A stretch of 64,000 bases of DNA. Source: Polychytrium aggregatum. Its lineage: Eukaryota; Chytridiomycota; Chytridiomycetes; Polychytriales. The translations under genes and the position numbers were made by a program. The notes beneath the pieces are model-generated. The model saw only the letters and a program-made list of their open reading frames with translations. It was not told the origin of the DNA and made no database searches. Below are positions 50,422 through 63,468 of the stretch, piece after piece. How positions within the stretch are numbered: the first letter of the stretch is position 1; each line of letters opens with the position of its first letter. Location: assembly GCF_025602895.1 (NCBI RefSeq), contig NW_026516224.1, forward strand, positions 372,001 through 436,000, written 5' to 3'.

Positions 50422-52581
50422 ATGACCAAACCCCAAGTTGACTACACCCTCTATCTCGTCACGGATCGCTCTTTGCTTCCCGCTGGCACCACGCTTGCCT
50501 CGTCCGTCAAGGCTGCCATCGAGGGAGGCGCTACCCTCGTCCAGCTCCGCGAGAAGAATGTCTCTACCAAAGAATTCGTCGAGACCGCCCAGCAGGTCCT
50601 TGCGATCACCCGAGCTGCAGGTGTGCCGCTTTTCATCAACGACCGCATCGACGTTGCCCTGGCGGTCGACGCCGACGGTGTTCACATCGGCCAAAGCGAC
50701 ATGCCGGTGGACATTGCCCGTGGCCTCCTTGGTTCGACCAAGGTCCTCGGCGTGACTGTCGAGAACCCGCAGCAGGCCTGGGATGCCATCCAGAAGGGGG
50801 CCGACTACATCGGCACCTCGGCTGTCTTTCCGACCGGCACCAAGAAGCACGCCGACGACCACCAGTTCCTTGGCCCTGTCGGTGTCAAGGCGATCCTTGA
50901 GTCGGTCCGCTACACCGACATTCCTGTCGTGACCATTGGTGGCCTCAATGCCGACAATGTCGAGCAGGTTCTGTTGGAATCGGCCGTCGAGAAGAGCGGC
51001 CACAAGCCCGCCAAGCGACTCTCTGGCGTCGCCATCGTCTCGGCCATCATCGCCAAGGAAGACCCAAAGGCCGCTTCGCAGGTACTGGCGGCCAAGATCC
51101 GTCCGATCGTCTCGGGCACGGCCCATGCCGCCGTTGAGCGATCGCTCGTCTGGAAGCGCCCCGATGCCGAACAGGCGCTCGTCGACAAGATTGCCAACGC
51201 ATTCATTCAGCTGCGTGAGCGAAAGCCTCTCGTGCACAACATCACCAACTACGGTAAGGTCTGCGCCTCTGGCAGGGACGCGGTTGAATATGTATACCAC
51301 CATGTCGGGTTTCCCGAGATCCATCGCCAGGGTCCGAGACGGCTCTTATAAGGGCACTTGAGTCGATCTGGAGAGTGTTTCCGCGAGCTTGGAAGTCCGC
51401 TTGTCGATGTCTTTGCATATTCTCTGCGGCGAATGTGCCCCGCTTCTCATGGCTGTAGACGATCTGACCGAACGGACCATGTGCGATGTCAAAGGCGCAT
51501 GTCAAAGGCACAGAGTCAATGTCTTCGCACGAGCACTCTGCACAAGTCATGCTTCCTGACCATCATATTCTCATTCCTTCGCCCGACAGTTGTCATGAAC
51601 GACACCGCCAATGTCATTCTGCACATTGGCGGTCTTCCTGTCATGGCCCATGCGTAAGATGACACTGCCTGCGAACGCTTGTGCGCACGAACGCATGCAC
51701 ATGCGACCCGCCGGGTTGATCGGGCCCGACATCGCTTGACGTTCTCTGCGCTGTCCCCTCGGTCCAGTCACAACGAGGCTGCCAAAATCACAGGCATCTC
51801 CAATGCCCTTGTTATCAACATTGGCACGCTCGACGACCCCAAGGTCCAATCGATGCACATCTCTGCCAAGCAGGTATGGCCCTTGAATGATACCCGGTGC
51901 TTACAGGCACCCTCCCTGTCTGCACGACGCATATCGATATGGCTCTGTGTTCGATGCTTACAACCGCAATTTGCTTCCAACACATAACCAAACGCAACGT
52001 CGCGGCTCCAGGCCAACGAAAAGGGAATCCCGATCGTCCTGGATCCAGTCGGTGCTGGCGCGACATCCTACCGCACCGAAACCACCCTTAAGCTCCTGAC
52101 CGAAAACAAGATCGACATTGTCAAGGGCAACGCCGGCGAGGTTGGCATCATTGCCGGCTGCGGTGGCGTCGAGATGCGGGGTGTCGAGAGTGTTGGAACG
52201 CTCTCGCAGCCGGAGTTTGTTGTCGAGAGCCTGGCCAAGCGCTTTAGCAACGTCTTTGCCATCTCGGGCAAGACCGATTACATCTCTAATGGCGCTCAGA
52301 CTGTGGCCGCCTCCAACGGAAACGAGTGGCTCGGAACCCTGACCGGCACGGGCTGCTCAACGACGACCCTCGTGGCCAGCTTTGCCGCGGTCGAGAAGGA
52401 CCATGTTGTCGCCACGGTTGCTGGTATCGTCGCCATGGGTGTTGCTGCCGAGCTTGCTGTTGAGTCTGGACGTGTTGCCGGTCCTGCAAGCTTCAAGGCT
52501 GCCCTCTACGATGCCCTGTACCATTTGAACGCCGATGCCATCCGACTGCGCGCCCGCGTTGAGATTTTGAAGAGCGCCTAG
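50422..52581 (+). CDS. THI6: Bifunctional thiamine-phosphate synthase / hydroxyethylthiazole kinase, 523 aa
   Basis: Four exons (50422-51253, 51590-51653, 51768-51873, 52012-52581) join in frame. The N-terminal half is ThiE-like, joining HMP-PP and HET-P to thiamine phosphate: YLVTDRSLLP, LVQLREKN, FINDRIDVALAVDADGVHIGQ, GTSAVFPTGTK and VVTIGGLNADN. The C-terminal half is ThiM-like and phosphorylates hydroxyethylthiazole: KPLVHNITNY|VVMNDTANVIL, PIVLDPVGAGATSYR, VKGNAGEVG and TGTGCSTTTLVASFAAV with the catalytic cysteine. Fungi characteristically fuse the two; yeast Thi6 is 540 residues. Exon 2 is only 64 nt. The start is the ATG right before the first conserved strand; an upstream in-frame ATG exists at 50299. 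Confidence 0.95.
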
Positions 52582-53127
52582 GTACACACCCAGAGGGTAT
52601 GGAACGGGGCTCAAGTGTCTCGCTTGTGCTCGCCTGCGTGATATGCGGAAAGCGTATGGCCGCACCAAGAGCGCGTCAGACCCAAAGCAATATAGGAGCT
52701 CAATCCTCATTGATGAGAATGTCGAGACAACCATTGTGTCTGCAACATGGCGATTGGCATCTCGTTGGGCTTCGTTGCTGCGGCACGATCCTTTGGTGCG
52801 GCACGATCCTTTGGTGCGGCACACAATATATCGACAGCGTCTGACTTTGGAAATGCTAGCCATGGTGTGCCCAGCGACCGGGCTCAGCCCCAGCCACTTA
52901 TGCCTCTGGGCTTCTAGGTTGCGAAAGCAGTGATGCAACCCCTGCAATTGTCTGCTGCACAAGGGCGGGCATCGGACACGTCTCCCTTCGATCGGGGCCA
53001 AGTGTATTTCGTACATCGAGTGTTCCTGACAAAGCGACTCGTTCGGCCCCCCCCAACAGGCCGTATGATACATGTTTCTCCTGGCTCGCACAGACCTGGG
53101 TGCTTTAGGTCGGCTCCACTGCAAATC
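52582..53127. other. Convergent 3' regions of THI6 and the TPR gene
   Basis: No gene seen. A triplicated GATCCTTTGGTGCGGCAC unit lies at 52785-52825. Confidence 0.5.
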
Positions 53128-54000
53128 TCAGTCCCCGGTCGTGGCGTAGCTGAATTGCTCGTCTCCTTGTATGACCCCTAGAGTGGATCTTCGGGTAACA
53201 GGTGCTCTCCTGCTGGATCCGGTGCCCGACCCCATCCGGACGATGGTTTCGCCTCTCCGCTCGTGTGTCTCGCCAGACTCACTGATGGGAGCAACTTTGT
53301 TGGTCCTGGATTGGGACTTTTGAAGCAGCTCAATGTTGCGACTGCTCTTTCGCCGGTAGATTGCGCTGGCAACGATGATATCGCTACTGCTGGCCAGGCT
53401 CGTGTGGCTCGAAATGTTGCCTTTGCTGCCGAGGTTATTCTTGCTTCCCAGACCGGCCTTGCTTGCCAGAGTCCCGCGGCTGCCAATATTTGTGTGGTCT
53501 GCAACACTGCCATGGCTGCCGAGGTTGGCGTGGCTCCGTGCTAGAATCTTGTGCTGCATGTTCAAGACCAGCGCATTGGCTGCCATAGTCTCCTCCTCCT
53601 CGTTCATCAGGTCGTCCGTGGTAAAGCTGCCGCTTGCCAGTTTGTCCTGGAGCTTCTTGAGATGCTCCGTACATCCAACCGTGTACTCATGCCGCTCACC
53701 AAGCTGCAGACGGTATGTTTTCACGAATCCCTCGATGAGCGGGACCGTCTCCTTGATGAGGTTCAGGTGGATGTTTTGGGGGACGTCGACGGCTGACTGG
53801 GCCTCGACTGCGGCAAGATACTCCTTGCGCGGTCGCTCTTTCTCCTTGGCGTTGACTTTTTCTTTGGCCCATTTTTTGAGTTTGAGGATCATCTGCAAGG
53901 TGGATGTGTCTGGGGGGGGGTTGAGGAGAACAGAAGTGACATGTCAGCAACAGCAAGTACCACGCCTCGTCTGGCAGCTCGAGGAGCAGTGCGAGCCCCT

Positions 54001-54037
<37 letters not shown>

Positions 54038-56939
54038 CTTCGTTTGGCTCAGCCGCGCCAACACCCAGTACCCCAGTACCTGTTTGTTTCTGGTAATTTG
54101 GACCAGGATCCGAGCCATGTTGTAAAGCACCGACCAGCGATTGGGATTGCATTCAAGAAGGATCGTCAGTCAATTTGCGGGACTCTGTTGCCATCGAGGG
54201 CTCATGAGGAAAGACTCTTACCGCGAGTTCGAGGTTCTCACCGGCCTTCTTCAGCTCAGTCAGAACCTTCACCACGCTTCCAATGTCTTTGAGCTTGCTC
54301 TCCGTTTCGCCGTGCTCGTGTGACTGCGTGGCTTTCATGCGACTAATGATGTCCAGATAGACAGGTGCGCTCGGGATCTCCAGGTTTTTATGGGTACTGA
54401 CGCGGCTGCTTCCGGCCTTGATCGACATGGACGATATGACACTGCTGGATCTGCCACGGTTGGTGAGGCCAGGACTGAGTGACTGGAACACAACGCCATG
54501 CTCGGCGAGAGAATCCAGAACGTTGATCTCGCGCTCGCGACCGCCGTCGGGTTGATCAGCATCGGACATCTCTGCTTCGACATCGCCAGCGATCTCGATG
54601 GTCGGGATGTTGGGATGGCCTGGATAGTCGAAGGTCCGAAAGCTTGTGTCGTGTGGAGAAAACACATCCTGAGACTGTGCGTCCGGAGACTGGCCCAAGT
54701 TTGCTGCGTCGAGATAGATGCATATATGAGTCAGTGCGGACCAAGGACGATAACTCTATCAGGCTTGCAGCCGCTCTTCAACTTTTCGCATCTGCACATC
54801 TGCGCTTGTACATCTTTGGCTGGCGGGCTTACCGTTGACACTGAGACGTGGCTTGTCGTCCAAACCAAAGCTCTGTAACGAATTGAGGTTGATGGATGGC
54901 TCTCGTGAGCGCATTAACGGGGTCGTGGGCGATCCAACCAACAGATTTGACCATGCGGACAGTTGCGCTGGCGGTTTCGGTGGCTCTGGGAGGCTCTGTG
55001 CTCGATCAGAGACGCCTTCTATCACCAGAGCCGGCGCACTTCCGGCCTGCCAGTCTTCAGCATCGTGCGTTGTTTCAATCCAGTTTTCGATCTTTTTTGC
55101 TTTCGCCATTCTTTCCATATGCTGATTCAGTTCTGGCGTCTCATCACTCCTCCGGTCGACTACATCTGCAAGACTTTTGTGGCTCTTGTTCAAATGCTCG
55201 TCCGAGGTCTGTAGTGGAGAAATGATACCACGTCGCAGTTCCTCGATGAGATTGTGGTAGGAACGAGAGCTAGCTCGGACCCGGTCTTCCTGGGGCAGGT
55301 TCTCCTGCGAATTGTGGTGGTCGGTGAGCTTCTGCTGTATCAGGCTCGATAAACTGGATAGGCTCTTGTTATGCTCCTCGAGGGCCTCTGTCGTCAGCTG
55401 CGAGCGCTTGTGGACGACGCTGATGCCCAGTGTGCGTGCCGACTTGATCTCATCGCCCAGTTTCTCTGGGTGCTTTTGCAGAAGCTCCTCCTCCGGATCG
55501 GGGATCGAAATGAGCGGCCCACGTCCGGCTGCTATCGGTGCCGATGGTGGCAGGGACTCGGGCGAAAAGCTCTCCATGTTGTCCCGCGGCGCCAAACGCT
55601 TCACGACGGCCAGCTCCGTTGCGGATGTTGCTCCAATATCGCCCGATATACTTCGGACTGCCGCAGAAGATCGCGCACAAGAGTTGCGGGACGAATTAAG
55701 CATGGTGATAAACCCCGTGGTTGGTGTGAGTTGGTTCAGGTCGTAGGTATCGTTCACTCGGGTGAGAATGCTCTTGAAGCCTCCTTGAGCCTCGGAGGCA
55801 GCAAATATGCTGGACTTGCGCCGCATTCGCATGTGAGATTCTTCTGTCTTGACCTCTGCTTGCAATTAGCGATGCAAAAGTATTCGCATTAGGCACGCAG
55901 CTATGTGATCTGCATTCCGGCAGCGCCAAGTCGCTTGGCCTGTCGTTGCTTGGTAGTCAAGCTCTCACCACCCATACTTTGACAGCGGTGCACACAGGCA
56001 CCCCTCATGTTTCAACACCGATACCACATGGGCTCGAAGCCCACAGACCGTCCGGCTCTGGTAGCCCATCAACGAACACTACCCACTCGCAATGTGACAC
56101 TCCCCCAAGCGCCGATACGTCGGTATGATGGCCCTCGCCACATCCACCGTCTGTCCCTTGGGGATTGCTCTCGACCTCCGTAGCCCACCTTGTGCTTTCC
56201 ACAGCTTGCTGGTGTCCTGGTCCATGAGACTGACCGCCAGACTCTTTCGGCGGACCGATTCTCTGCGTCCGATGATGGCATCCAACGCGACGGCGCCGCT
56301 TGGAGGGAGATGCTCGCTCGAGGGCTCGCGGTGGTAGATGGGGAGAGCCACGTCCATCGGCTCATGGAAGGAGCGCCGTTTTGACTGCAGCCGCATTGCG
56401 GTCGAGTAATCTGCCGATGCAGGCGTCAATTGGTTTTGAAGATCAGGCTTTTGTGGTCGTCTCAACACCACGGGCGGCGAGGTCCGTGAGGAGCGAGGCG
56501 AGGAGGTGGCCGTAGCCATGTTGGAGAGGGCCAGCGAGGTTCTGGGCTCGTTAAGCATGTCCTGCGGAGGCTTTGGGGCGTTCGTCAAGGCCGGAAGATG
56601 GCCGAGCCCCCGGAATGCCGTCGATGCATCTTCCGGATGCCTGGGTTCCAAGGCATCAGAAGTCCGCGGCGATGCCGACGCGGGCGAAGACTGCTGCGAT
56701 GGTGGCTCCGATGACAGCGTCGATGCAGGCCTCGACGATGATGATGACGATGTCGATGCTGGCCCTGGTATTGGTGCTGGTACTGCTGCTGGTGCTGGCT
56801 CCTGTTCCAAATCCGGTGTGATAGCTGGCGAATGGTGTTGCTGCCGCCGCGGCTCATCCTTTGGCTCGCTTCTCTCCTCGGCCTGTCCATTCTTTGAAGT
56901 CAGCGATGTGCGCTCAAGCGGAAACGGGTGCATGGCCAC
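53128..56939 (-). CDS. Large low-complexity protein with TPR-like C-terminal part; function unknown
   Basis: Four long minus-strand open blocks read as exons of one gene: 56939 to about 56100 (Ser/Pro/Gln-rich, ending RAIPKGQTVDVARAIIPTYRR); about 55856-54830 (Ser-rich with coiled-coil stretches such as ALEEHNKSLSSLSSLIQQKL); about 54698-54220 (KLKDIGSVVKVLTELKKAGENLELAV); a short one near 54150 (NPNRWSVLYNMARILVQI); and 53893-53128 (ETVPLIEGFVKTYRLQLGERHEYTVGCTEHLKKL). The last two resemble tetratricopeptide repeats of kinesin-light-chain type. The C-terminal exon has Gly/Ser/Asn repeats (LGSHGS, LGSKNN, LGSKGN). No catalytic domain is visible. The 5' block could be a separate gene. Confidence 0.5.
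54000..54042. repeat. 6-bp tandem repeat (CATACC)n in the TPR gene
   Basis: Seven units of CATACC in a minus-strand intron. Translated it would give Tyr-Gly repeats. Confidence 0.9.
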
Positions 56940-58203
56940 TCTATTGGAGGCATAAAATGCGCTCCTTGAGGTCGCCTCTTCGATGTGGCAGGATCTGGAT
57001 GGAAGACAGCCGGTTTCAGGTCAAAATGGTGCGCGAAGACTCCAGAGAGCCAATGGGTACGATGATGCCCAGCAACGATTCTCAGTCGACGGAATGAGAT
57101 AGTGAGCAATGAGGGGACCGAGAGGGCGTGTGAGGGTGGTCTAAGGGCTGAAAGCAGCAATCCCTCACCCAGCGGATGCAAGAGGGAGGGCAGATGCGAG
57201 TGGCCGCTGGCACTGATGCAGATACGAGTAGATTCCACTGGATCAATGGGTCCGCTTGCTCTCTCGGAAGATTTGTCGTGCTTCAGCATGCACTGACCGC
57301 TGCTGGGATGTGCCGTATGTACAGCAAGCCAGTCAGCCCTCGAATGGCCAACTGTAAAAAAACGGGGGCAAGGGACCAGGATCTGCCCGAGCATGATTGG
57401 GAGGGCCAGTGGAGAATCGGAGACATGGATGGCTGGCCGCTCTCAATCAGCCATCCACCAGGCATCCTGGCAGCCTCAAGGCGAAGGCCATGCCCAACGC
57501 ACGATGTTTTGAGGCAGTAGATCATTTGATCGTGTATCAAGAAAAGTGGGCCTGGTTTTTAGTCCATATGCTTGGCAAGACAAAGCAATGGATACAGAAT
57601 CTGGATGCAGGCAGTGGACGCTCCATCATGAATCGCGGCCCTCGATATGATGCTCACTCGCCAAACATCTATGTTGCCGACGGAAACAACAATTTTGCTT
57701 CAACCCTGGACAAACGAACCGTAAAATACACCATTCCGGTAATCAGTCACTCTTATAGATCCCAGGAGGGCAGCTCCGAAGTCATCGATGTTGATGAGGA
57801 CGCACTCCTGCTCCCGATAGTCTCAGCAGACACAGCCTCCTTTGTGTCGATGGAGCCGGGAGAGTGGAATCGGGATATGAAACACTGGTTGAGACTGGGT
57901 CCTTGTCTGTCGAGATGGCTCAGAGCCTGCCACAGCGGGTCGCAAAGAAAAATCAACCGTGTTCACATCAGAAGGCCCAACATGACTCGACCAAACATGA
58001 CTCGACCAAAGACCAAGGACGTCCATGATCACTAAAGGAATGAACATCCACAAGCTGCGGGATGTTGGAAGCGAAGGGATCGGATCAATTGAGTGATCCG
58101 CCGTTTATAGATGAAAAGAAAGGAAATGAAAGAAGAGACTCAAGCAGAACGCACGAGGGACGAAACAACCTGATCAATCTATTGCTGAATCACCGTCCGC
58201 TGA
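56940..58203. other. Spacer without a convincing gene
   Basis: The plus-strand frame 57397-58035 (212 codons) has no recognisable domain and ends in a duplicated NMTRP unit. It could be a small species-specific gene, but nothing else supports it. The rest is promoter DNA of the TPR gene and the 3' flank of the NRPS-like gene. Confidence 0.4.
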
Positions 58204-61200
58204 TCAGTTGCGGCCGGTGCGAGTGAAGATGCTGACTTCGGGATACTCGTCGTCCTTCAGCTCGCTCGATGGCGTGATGGGGTTGGGAAGGAAGTGAGCA
58301 TGGTTCAAGTAGCTGAGACACTTCTTGGCAATCAGCACAGTCGAGGGACAGGGCGTTGGGTAGATCGAGCGGGTGTTGGCGTTGTCGATCTTGAAGGACA
58401 TGTCCATCATCATGTGCATGAGGGGGGACAGGGCATTTTGGTTGTACAAGGGGTTGGTGGAAAGGATGTACTTGAACTTTTCACGAGTTTCAAAGAGGAC
58501 GGGCCAGCCAAAGGAGTTGACAATCTCGAACAGCTTGGTCTCAGTGAGGACACTGCGGTGAGTGGTTGAGTGAGTGAGTGAGTGAGTGAGTAATCAGAGT
58601 CGGAATCCACCATCCATACCACATCGCACACCATATCCACATCACACCACATCACACAGTCCTCACCTGTGCTCCGAGTCGCTGATGTGGAACACAAACT
58701 TGGACAGGGACTCCACCGAGCCGGCAATCTCGGCAACCACCTTGGCAACATGGTCGACGGGATCCATGGTCAGGGTGACGGGAGTGGCATATGAAGGAGC
58801 AAGGCCGAGCTGGATGCATCCCTTGACATATCGCCAGATGTAGTCATCCGCGTTGGACACTGGAGCGATGGAGGGTGTGAAGGTGTCAGTTGGTGTCAAT
58901 TGGTGGGTGAGTGGCACTTGACAATCGAGACCATCGATTCATGGCCAGTCCATGTGAGCGAATGAGACATCTACACCACATCACATCACACCACACCACA
59001 CTCGACTCACCTCCGTATTTGCTGTCACCAGCAATGACGGCTGGGCGAATGATCGTCACCGGCACTCCCCTGGATCGTGCCTTGTTGACCAGCTGCTCAG
59101 AGACCCACTTGGTCTGGCCATACCCGCCAGAGATGTTCCAGGCCGAGTAGATCTTCTCCTCGAGCGGCTTGTCTGACTTCTTGGCCATCGGGATCGTGCC
59201 GATGGTCGAGATGTAGTGCACCACCTTGAGGTGGTGGGTTGTGGCCAGTCTCAGGGCCGTCGCAGTGCCGAGGACATTGGGTCCCTTGAGTCTGTCATAG
59301 TCAAACAGCCAGTGAACCTCGGCGCCGTTGTGGACAATCATGTCGGTCTCCTCGCCGATCTCCTTCCATCGCTCGTCCGAGAGTCCCCACTTGTCCTGCG
59401 ACAGGTTGCCGCACAGTCCAACGAGTCGAGATTTGAGGTTGTGGTCAAGGAAGGCTCTCTGGCTCGGATCGAGAACCAGCTTCTGAGCCGTGCTGATGAT
59501 GCGCTCGACAGCCTCCTGATCGTCCTTGGCTCGGACCAGGCAGTAGATCTTGGCCCGAGGGAACTTGTGGGCCAGCTCAAAGACCAAGAAGGCACCGAGG
59601 AAGCCAGTGGCACCGGTCAGGACGATGCCGCGAGGGTCCTTGGGATAGACAAACGGAGGAAGACCCTCGGCCGTCACACTCGCATCGTCGAGCTTGGCGG
59701 CCTCGGCAGCCAGATCAACAGTCGGGGGAATCATCGGTCTGTCGTCGAGGATGTCGACAACCAGCTGGGCGACATCGAGCGGCGTCATTCCGTTCGACAG
59801 CAATATCATCGGTGATATCTCGACATCCAGCTCATCCTTGATGGCGAGGGCCAGACGGACGACACTCAGCGAGTCAAAGCCGACGCCGCCGATGTAGTAG
59901 TTGCGGCCGTCGAGGGCGGGGTTGTCGATGATCTGGCTGCCAAGTGTGGAGATCTTGGCGGCAGCGCGGGACAGGGGAGTGTTGACGAGTGTCAGTGGAG
60001 GGTACTCGACTGACCTACCGAAGTACTTGGCATGCTCGGCGAAACGCCTGAGCTTCTTGAGATCACGCTTGCCCGAGTCGTTGAGGGGGAACTGGTGCAG
60101 TTGGAAGACGTTGTGGATCGGGAACTTGGCGACGTTCTTGAGGGTAAAAAAGTCCTCGACGATACGAATCATCTCGCTTGGAACAATATCGGTGTTGGAT
60201 CCGCTCCGACGAACGTAGAGCATCACGATCTCCTTCTCGGAGGTCTGGACAAAGGTGCAGTCTTTGATGGTATCAGGCATGTGCTCGAGAACCAACTCCT
60301 CGAGGGCGTTGAGGTCGACATAGACGCCGTTGACCTTGATCTTCTGATCGAATCTGGAGGGTGATGGTGTGGAGTGAGGGAGTGGATGGCGTGAGTATCC
60401 GGGATACAGTAGTTGGATGTGTCCTCAGGGTACCAGATGTGCACTCGCCATCAATGAGATGCAACGCCCAGCCATTGACCTTACCTTCCAATGACAGTGA
60501 ACTGGTTCTCGTAGACCATCTCGACCCAGTCCATGGTGCAGATTCGAGGTGAGCCATCCTCGAGGAAACCGAAGGGTGCGAGCTTGTTGTTTGGATCGGC
60601 GTTGACAAAGTTGGGATGGTTCTTGACAGGGTCGTCATTGTTGACGGCAAAGACGAGCACACCGCTCTTGGAGACTTTTTGGTCGACAATGTTGCCCTCC
60701 TCGTCGAAGAGGAGACAGCGCACTCCAGGCTTGGCCAGCTTGTAGACCAACTTGTCTGGAACGATTTGGCTGGTGGCTGGGAGGAAGCAAACCGAGAGGG
60801 CACCAATAAGGCCAACCTGTAGATGAAGCTCTCATCAGAAACAATTCAGGGGCAGCTCATTAGCAGGCTGCTCAAATCGAATTATACCTCGCTCGATCCA
60901 TAAAGGATCTGGATTCCAGCCTTGGGGAATGCCTTCTTGACTTGTGCGACGACGCTTGATGGGACGAACTCCGAACCTAAGCCGATTTTTCTCACCGTAT
61001 TCCACTTGACATTCGAATTCTGACTCTGAGCAACGTTGATGATCATCTTCATGAACGAGGGCGTCTGTGAGGAGAACATCAAATGAGTACCACACGTCCG
61101 CACTGGAACGAATGTACTTTGTCGCTGATGATTCCAACTTACCAAATACATATACCACAAGCCATCGTTCAGCATTCCGATGATACTCTTGACTTTGTCG

Positions 61201-62715
61201 ACGGTGTTGGGTGTGGGCTCTGGAAACCAAAAGGATCCTTTGAGGCTCAGGGTGCAGAGCATTATAGTGAGAGTTGCGGTAAAAGCAGGTGCCTGATGGT
61301 AATTCCGCGTTAGTTCTCAATCTATAGATGGATGGGTCAAATTTGTTGTTGTTCAGAATCCTGCGGTTTACCTGGCACAGCCCGGTTCTTATATACTCGA
61401 GTCCCAGCGCACCTCGACCAGCGATTGCGCCAATGTGAGGGAATTTGAATCTGAAGAACCACAAGAAGGCACTGAGTGTGAGATCCTTCATTCGATCCGA
61501 GTGAGGAGTATGGATGCAATGCCATGGGTCACTTACGTCTTCGGAATGCCTTTTGGGTTGATCAGGGGAGCAGCATCGAGGATTGAGACACAGAGGTCAA
61601 ATACATTTCTAACAGGTAATTCGCTATCTACCGTAACTATGCAGCCACCATCCCGAGTTTGACTGCCCATGCTCGACCTTTGTGGCTGGACTTTGGCTTG
61701 TCAGCAGCCACATCCACTCACATACCAGTTGTTCCGGAGGTGCACTGAAAGGCAACAAACTCATCGAGCGGCTCACAGACTTCGAGACATGGAGACGGAA
61801 CGTCGTCCAACACAGGGAAGGTGGCGGCATCGATCAGAGTCACGCCTTCGGTGCGGCCGGGCTTGGTGTAGTGGTGGAGGATGTACTTGATCGCATGTCT
61901 GTCGGTTGGTGGTGATGTGAGTGTCAGGATCTCAGTCGACCAGCTCAGAAGAGAAGCTGGCTCAACCCAGGACGCAGGAACCAGCCTGCTCATCCTAACG
62001 ATAGCAACCAGCACAAACCTCTCGCACAGGGCCTTGCGAACGGCAGGAGGCAGGTTGAGGGCAAAGTTGAGTGTTTTCCTGGATGGAGTTCAAAGGACAG
62101 GTGAGACTCGACCCTTGACATGGCACGGAACAAGGGTTGAACATGTCCCTTGCTTGAATCGATGTTCATAGCTCCACATCCCAACATCACATCGCTGCAA
62201 CAGACCAGAGATACTCACTTGCCAAGCATCCACACAGCAAACGAATAGATCATCCAGCTGGATTCGGCCTCACAGAAGGTGCCGACGGCCTCGTGGCCGT
62301 CGTCGTTCCAGCCAGGGAGAGCCTTGAGAGCCTGGGCGATGGAGTAGGCTTGCTTCCACACACGGAGATAGCTGAGTCGCTCCGAGGCACCGTTCTCGTA
62401 AGTGTTGATCAGAAGGGCATCGGGTTCATCGCGGGCCATGTTGATGAGACACTCGACGGGATGGAGCCAAGGGCCAAACGGATCGGGCGGAGGAGGGAAC
62501 TTTGGCTGCTGGGAAACAGGGGTCTGGGTCTGGGGTTGAGTGTCAGCAGATTGGGCGACGACATCCTGGGTCTGCTCGGAGACAGGAGGCTGGCTCTGTT
62601 GGGCTGCTGGTGGGTGGGTCTGCTGGTAGAGGTAGATAGGGGTCTGCTGGGAGACATCTCGGTCGTCGACCGGGTCTGTGAACCCTCCAAAACAACAGGA
62701 GATGGCCCTGAGCAT
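58204..62715 (-). CDS. NRPS-like adenylation / carrier / thioester-reductase enzyme, multi-exon
   Basis: The minus-strand ATG at 62715 (MLRAISCCFGGF) is followed by a Gln/Pro-rich leader, then an adenylation domain: FQCTSGTTGM at about 61730 (A3), YGSSEV at about 60895 (A5), RICTMDWVEMVYENQFTVIGR and DQKIKVNGVYVDL (A8). The carrier site GGVGFDSLSVV lies near 59880, with the phosphopantetheine serine. The reductase domain follows (GIVLTGATGFLGAFLVFEL near 59600; GYGQTKWVSEQL with the YxxxK pair near 59110), ending at 58204. Such A-T-R enzymes activate a carboxylic acid with ATP and release it as aldehyde or alcohol with NADPH; Lys2 and carboxylic acid reductases share the plan. The substrate is not predictable here. 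About nine introns; not all borders were fixed. Confidence 0.85.
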
Positions 62716-63468
62716 GGCGGAGAGGCGGGGTGAGAGCCGAAAGGGCGAACGAGACAACGACGAGGGGAAAGTGTGAGGGAGCACCTTTTGTCGTCTGGGC
62801 AGCCAGGGGAGAGCGTCTTTGGCCTGGCTGATTGCCAAATTGCATTGAATGAGTGCCCTTGCTTCCTCTCGGCTGTCCTCGATGCTGTGCTGTTGCCTCG
62901 CCCAGCAAGCTGCTTGCAAATCCACTGTTCGATGAGCGAACAGTTCACTCGGTGGGAACACATGGGCATGTTTGACACTCTTATATCTTTGTATCTGGCT
63001 GCAGATATGCACGTCATCCCACAAGTCGACCACCTCCTCGTGCTCTGGCCTCGTTCTGCTGGTCAAGCCCTGATCGGTCTCCAGCCTTGCCAGTCCATCT
63101 GGCTCCGCTGTTGACGATCAACCGGCCGATTGTTGATGCGGATGCTGAGTGCCGAACCAGCGGCCGGAGTGCTGCCTGCCACGCGGTTTGACCATCGACG
63201 CACCGTCGTCGCACTGTCCCACCATCGCAGCGTCACACCAGTTGCGCGATTGCCTTGTGTGTGTGTGTCTCGCTGCATCTCTCGCCGCACGTCTCGTCCT
63301 CGCTGCGCCTGTGTATCTGTGGCTCACACAAGCCCCGCAGAGACACCGCCCTCGTCCCGTGACCGTGGCTGCGCACGGACTCATCGCCTTCGTTGTGGAA
63401 AAATCGCTGTCCTTGGCCGATTCGCCAACGCCCATCTTCCCTCATCTGCGTCCTGCCCCCCCCGGTGC
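62716..63468. other. Divergent promoter region, NRPS-like gene / cysteinyl-tRNA synthetase
   Basis: 750 bp between divergent starts. Minus-strand reading stays open upstream of 62715 (to 63066) but has no conserved residues, so it was not used. No repeat or RNA gene was recognised. Confidence 0.45.

Noticed and set aside
57397-58035. 212-codon plus-strand frame as a gene
   Set aside because: No domain, no splice or promoter evidence and a duplicated tail; kept only as a note in the spacer entry.
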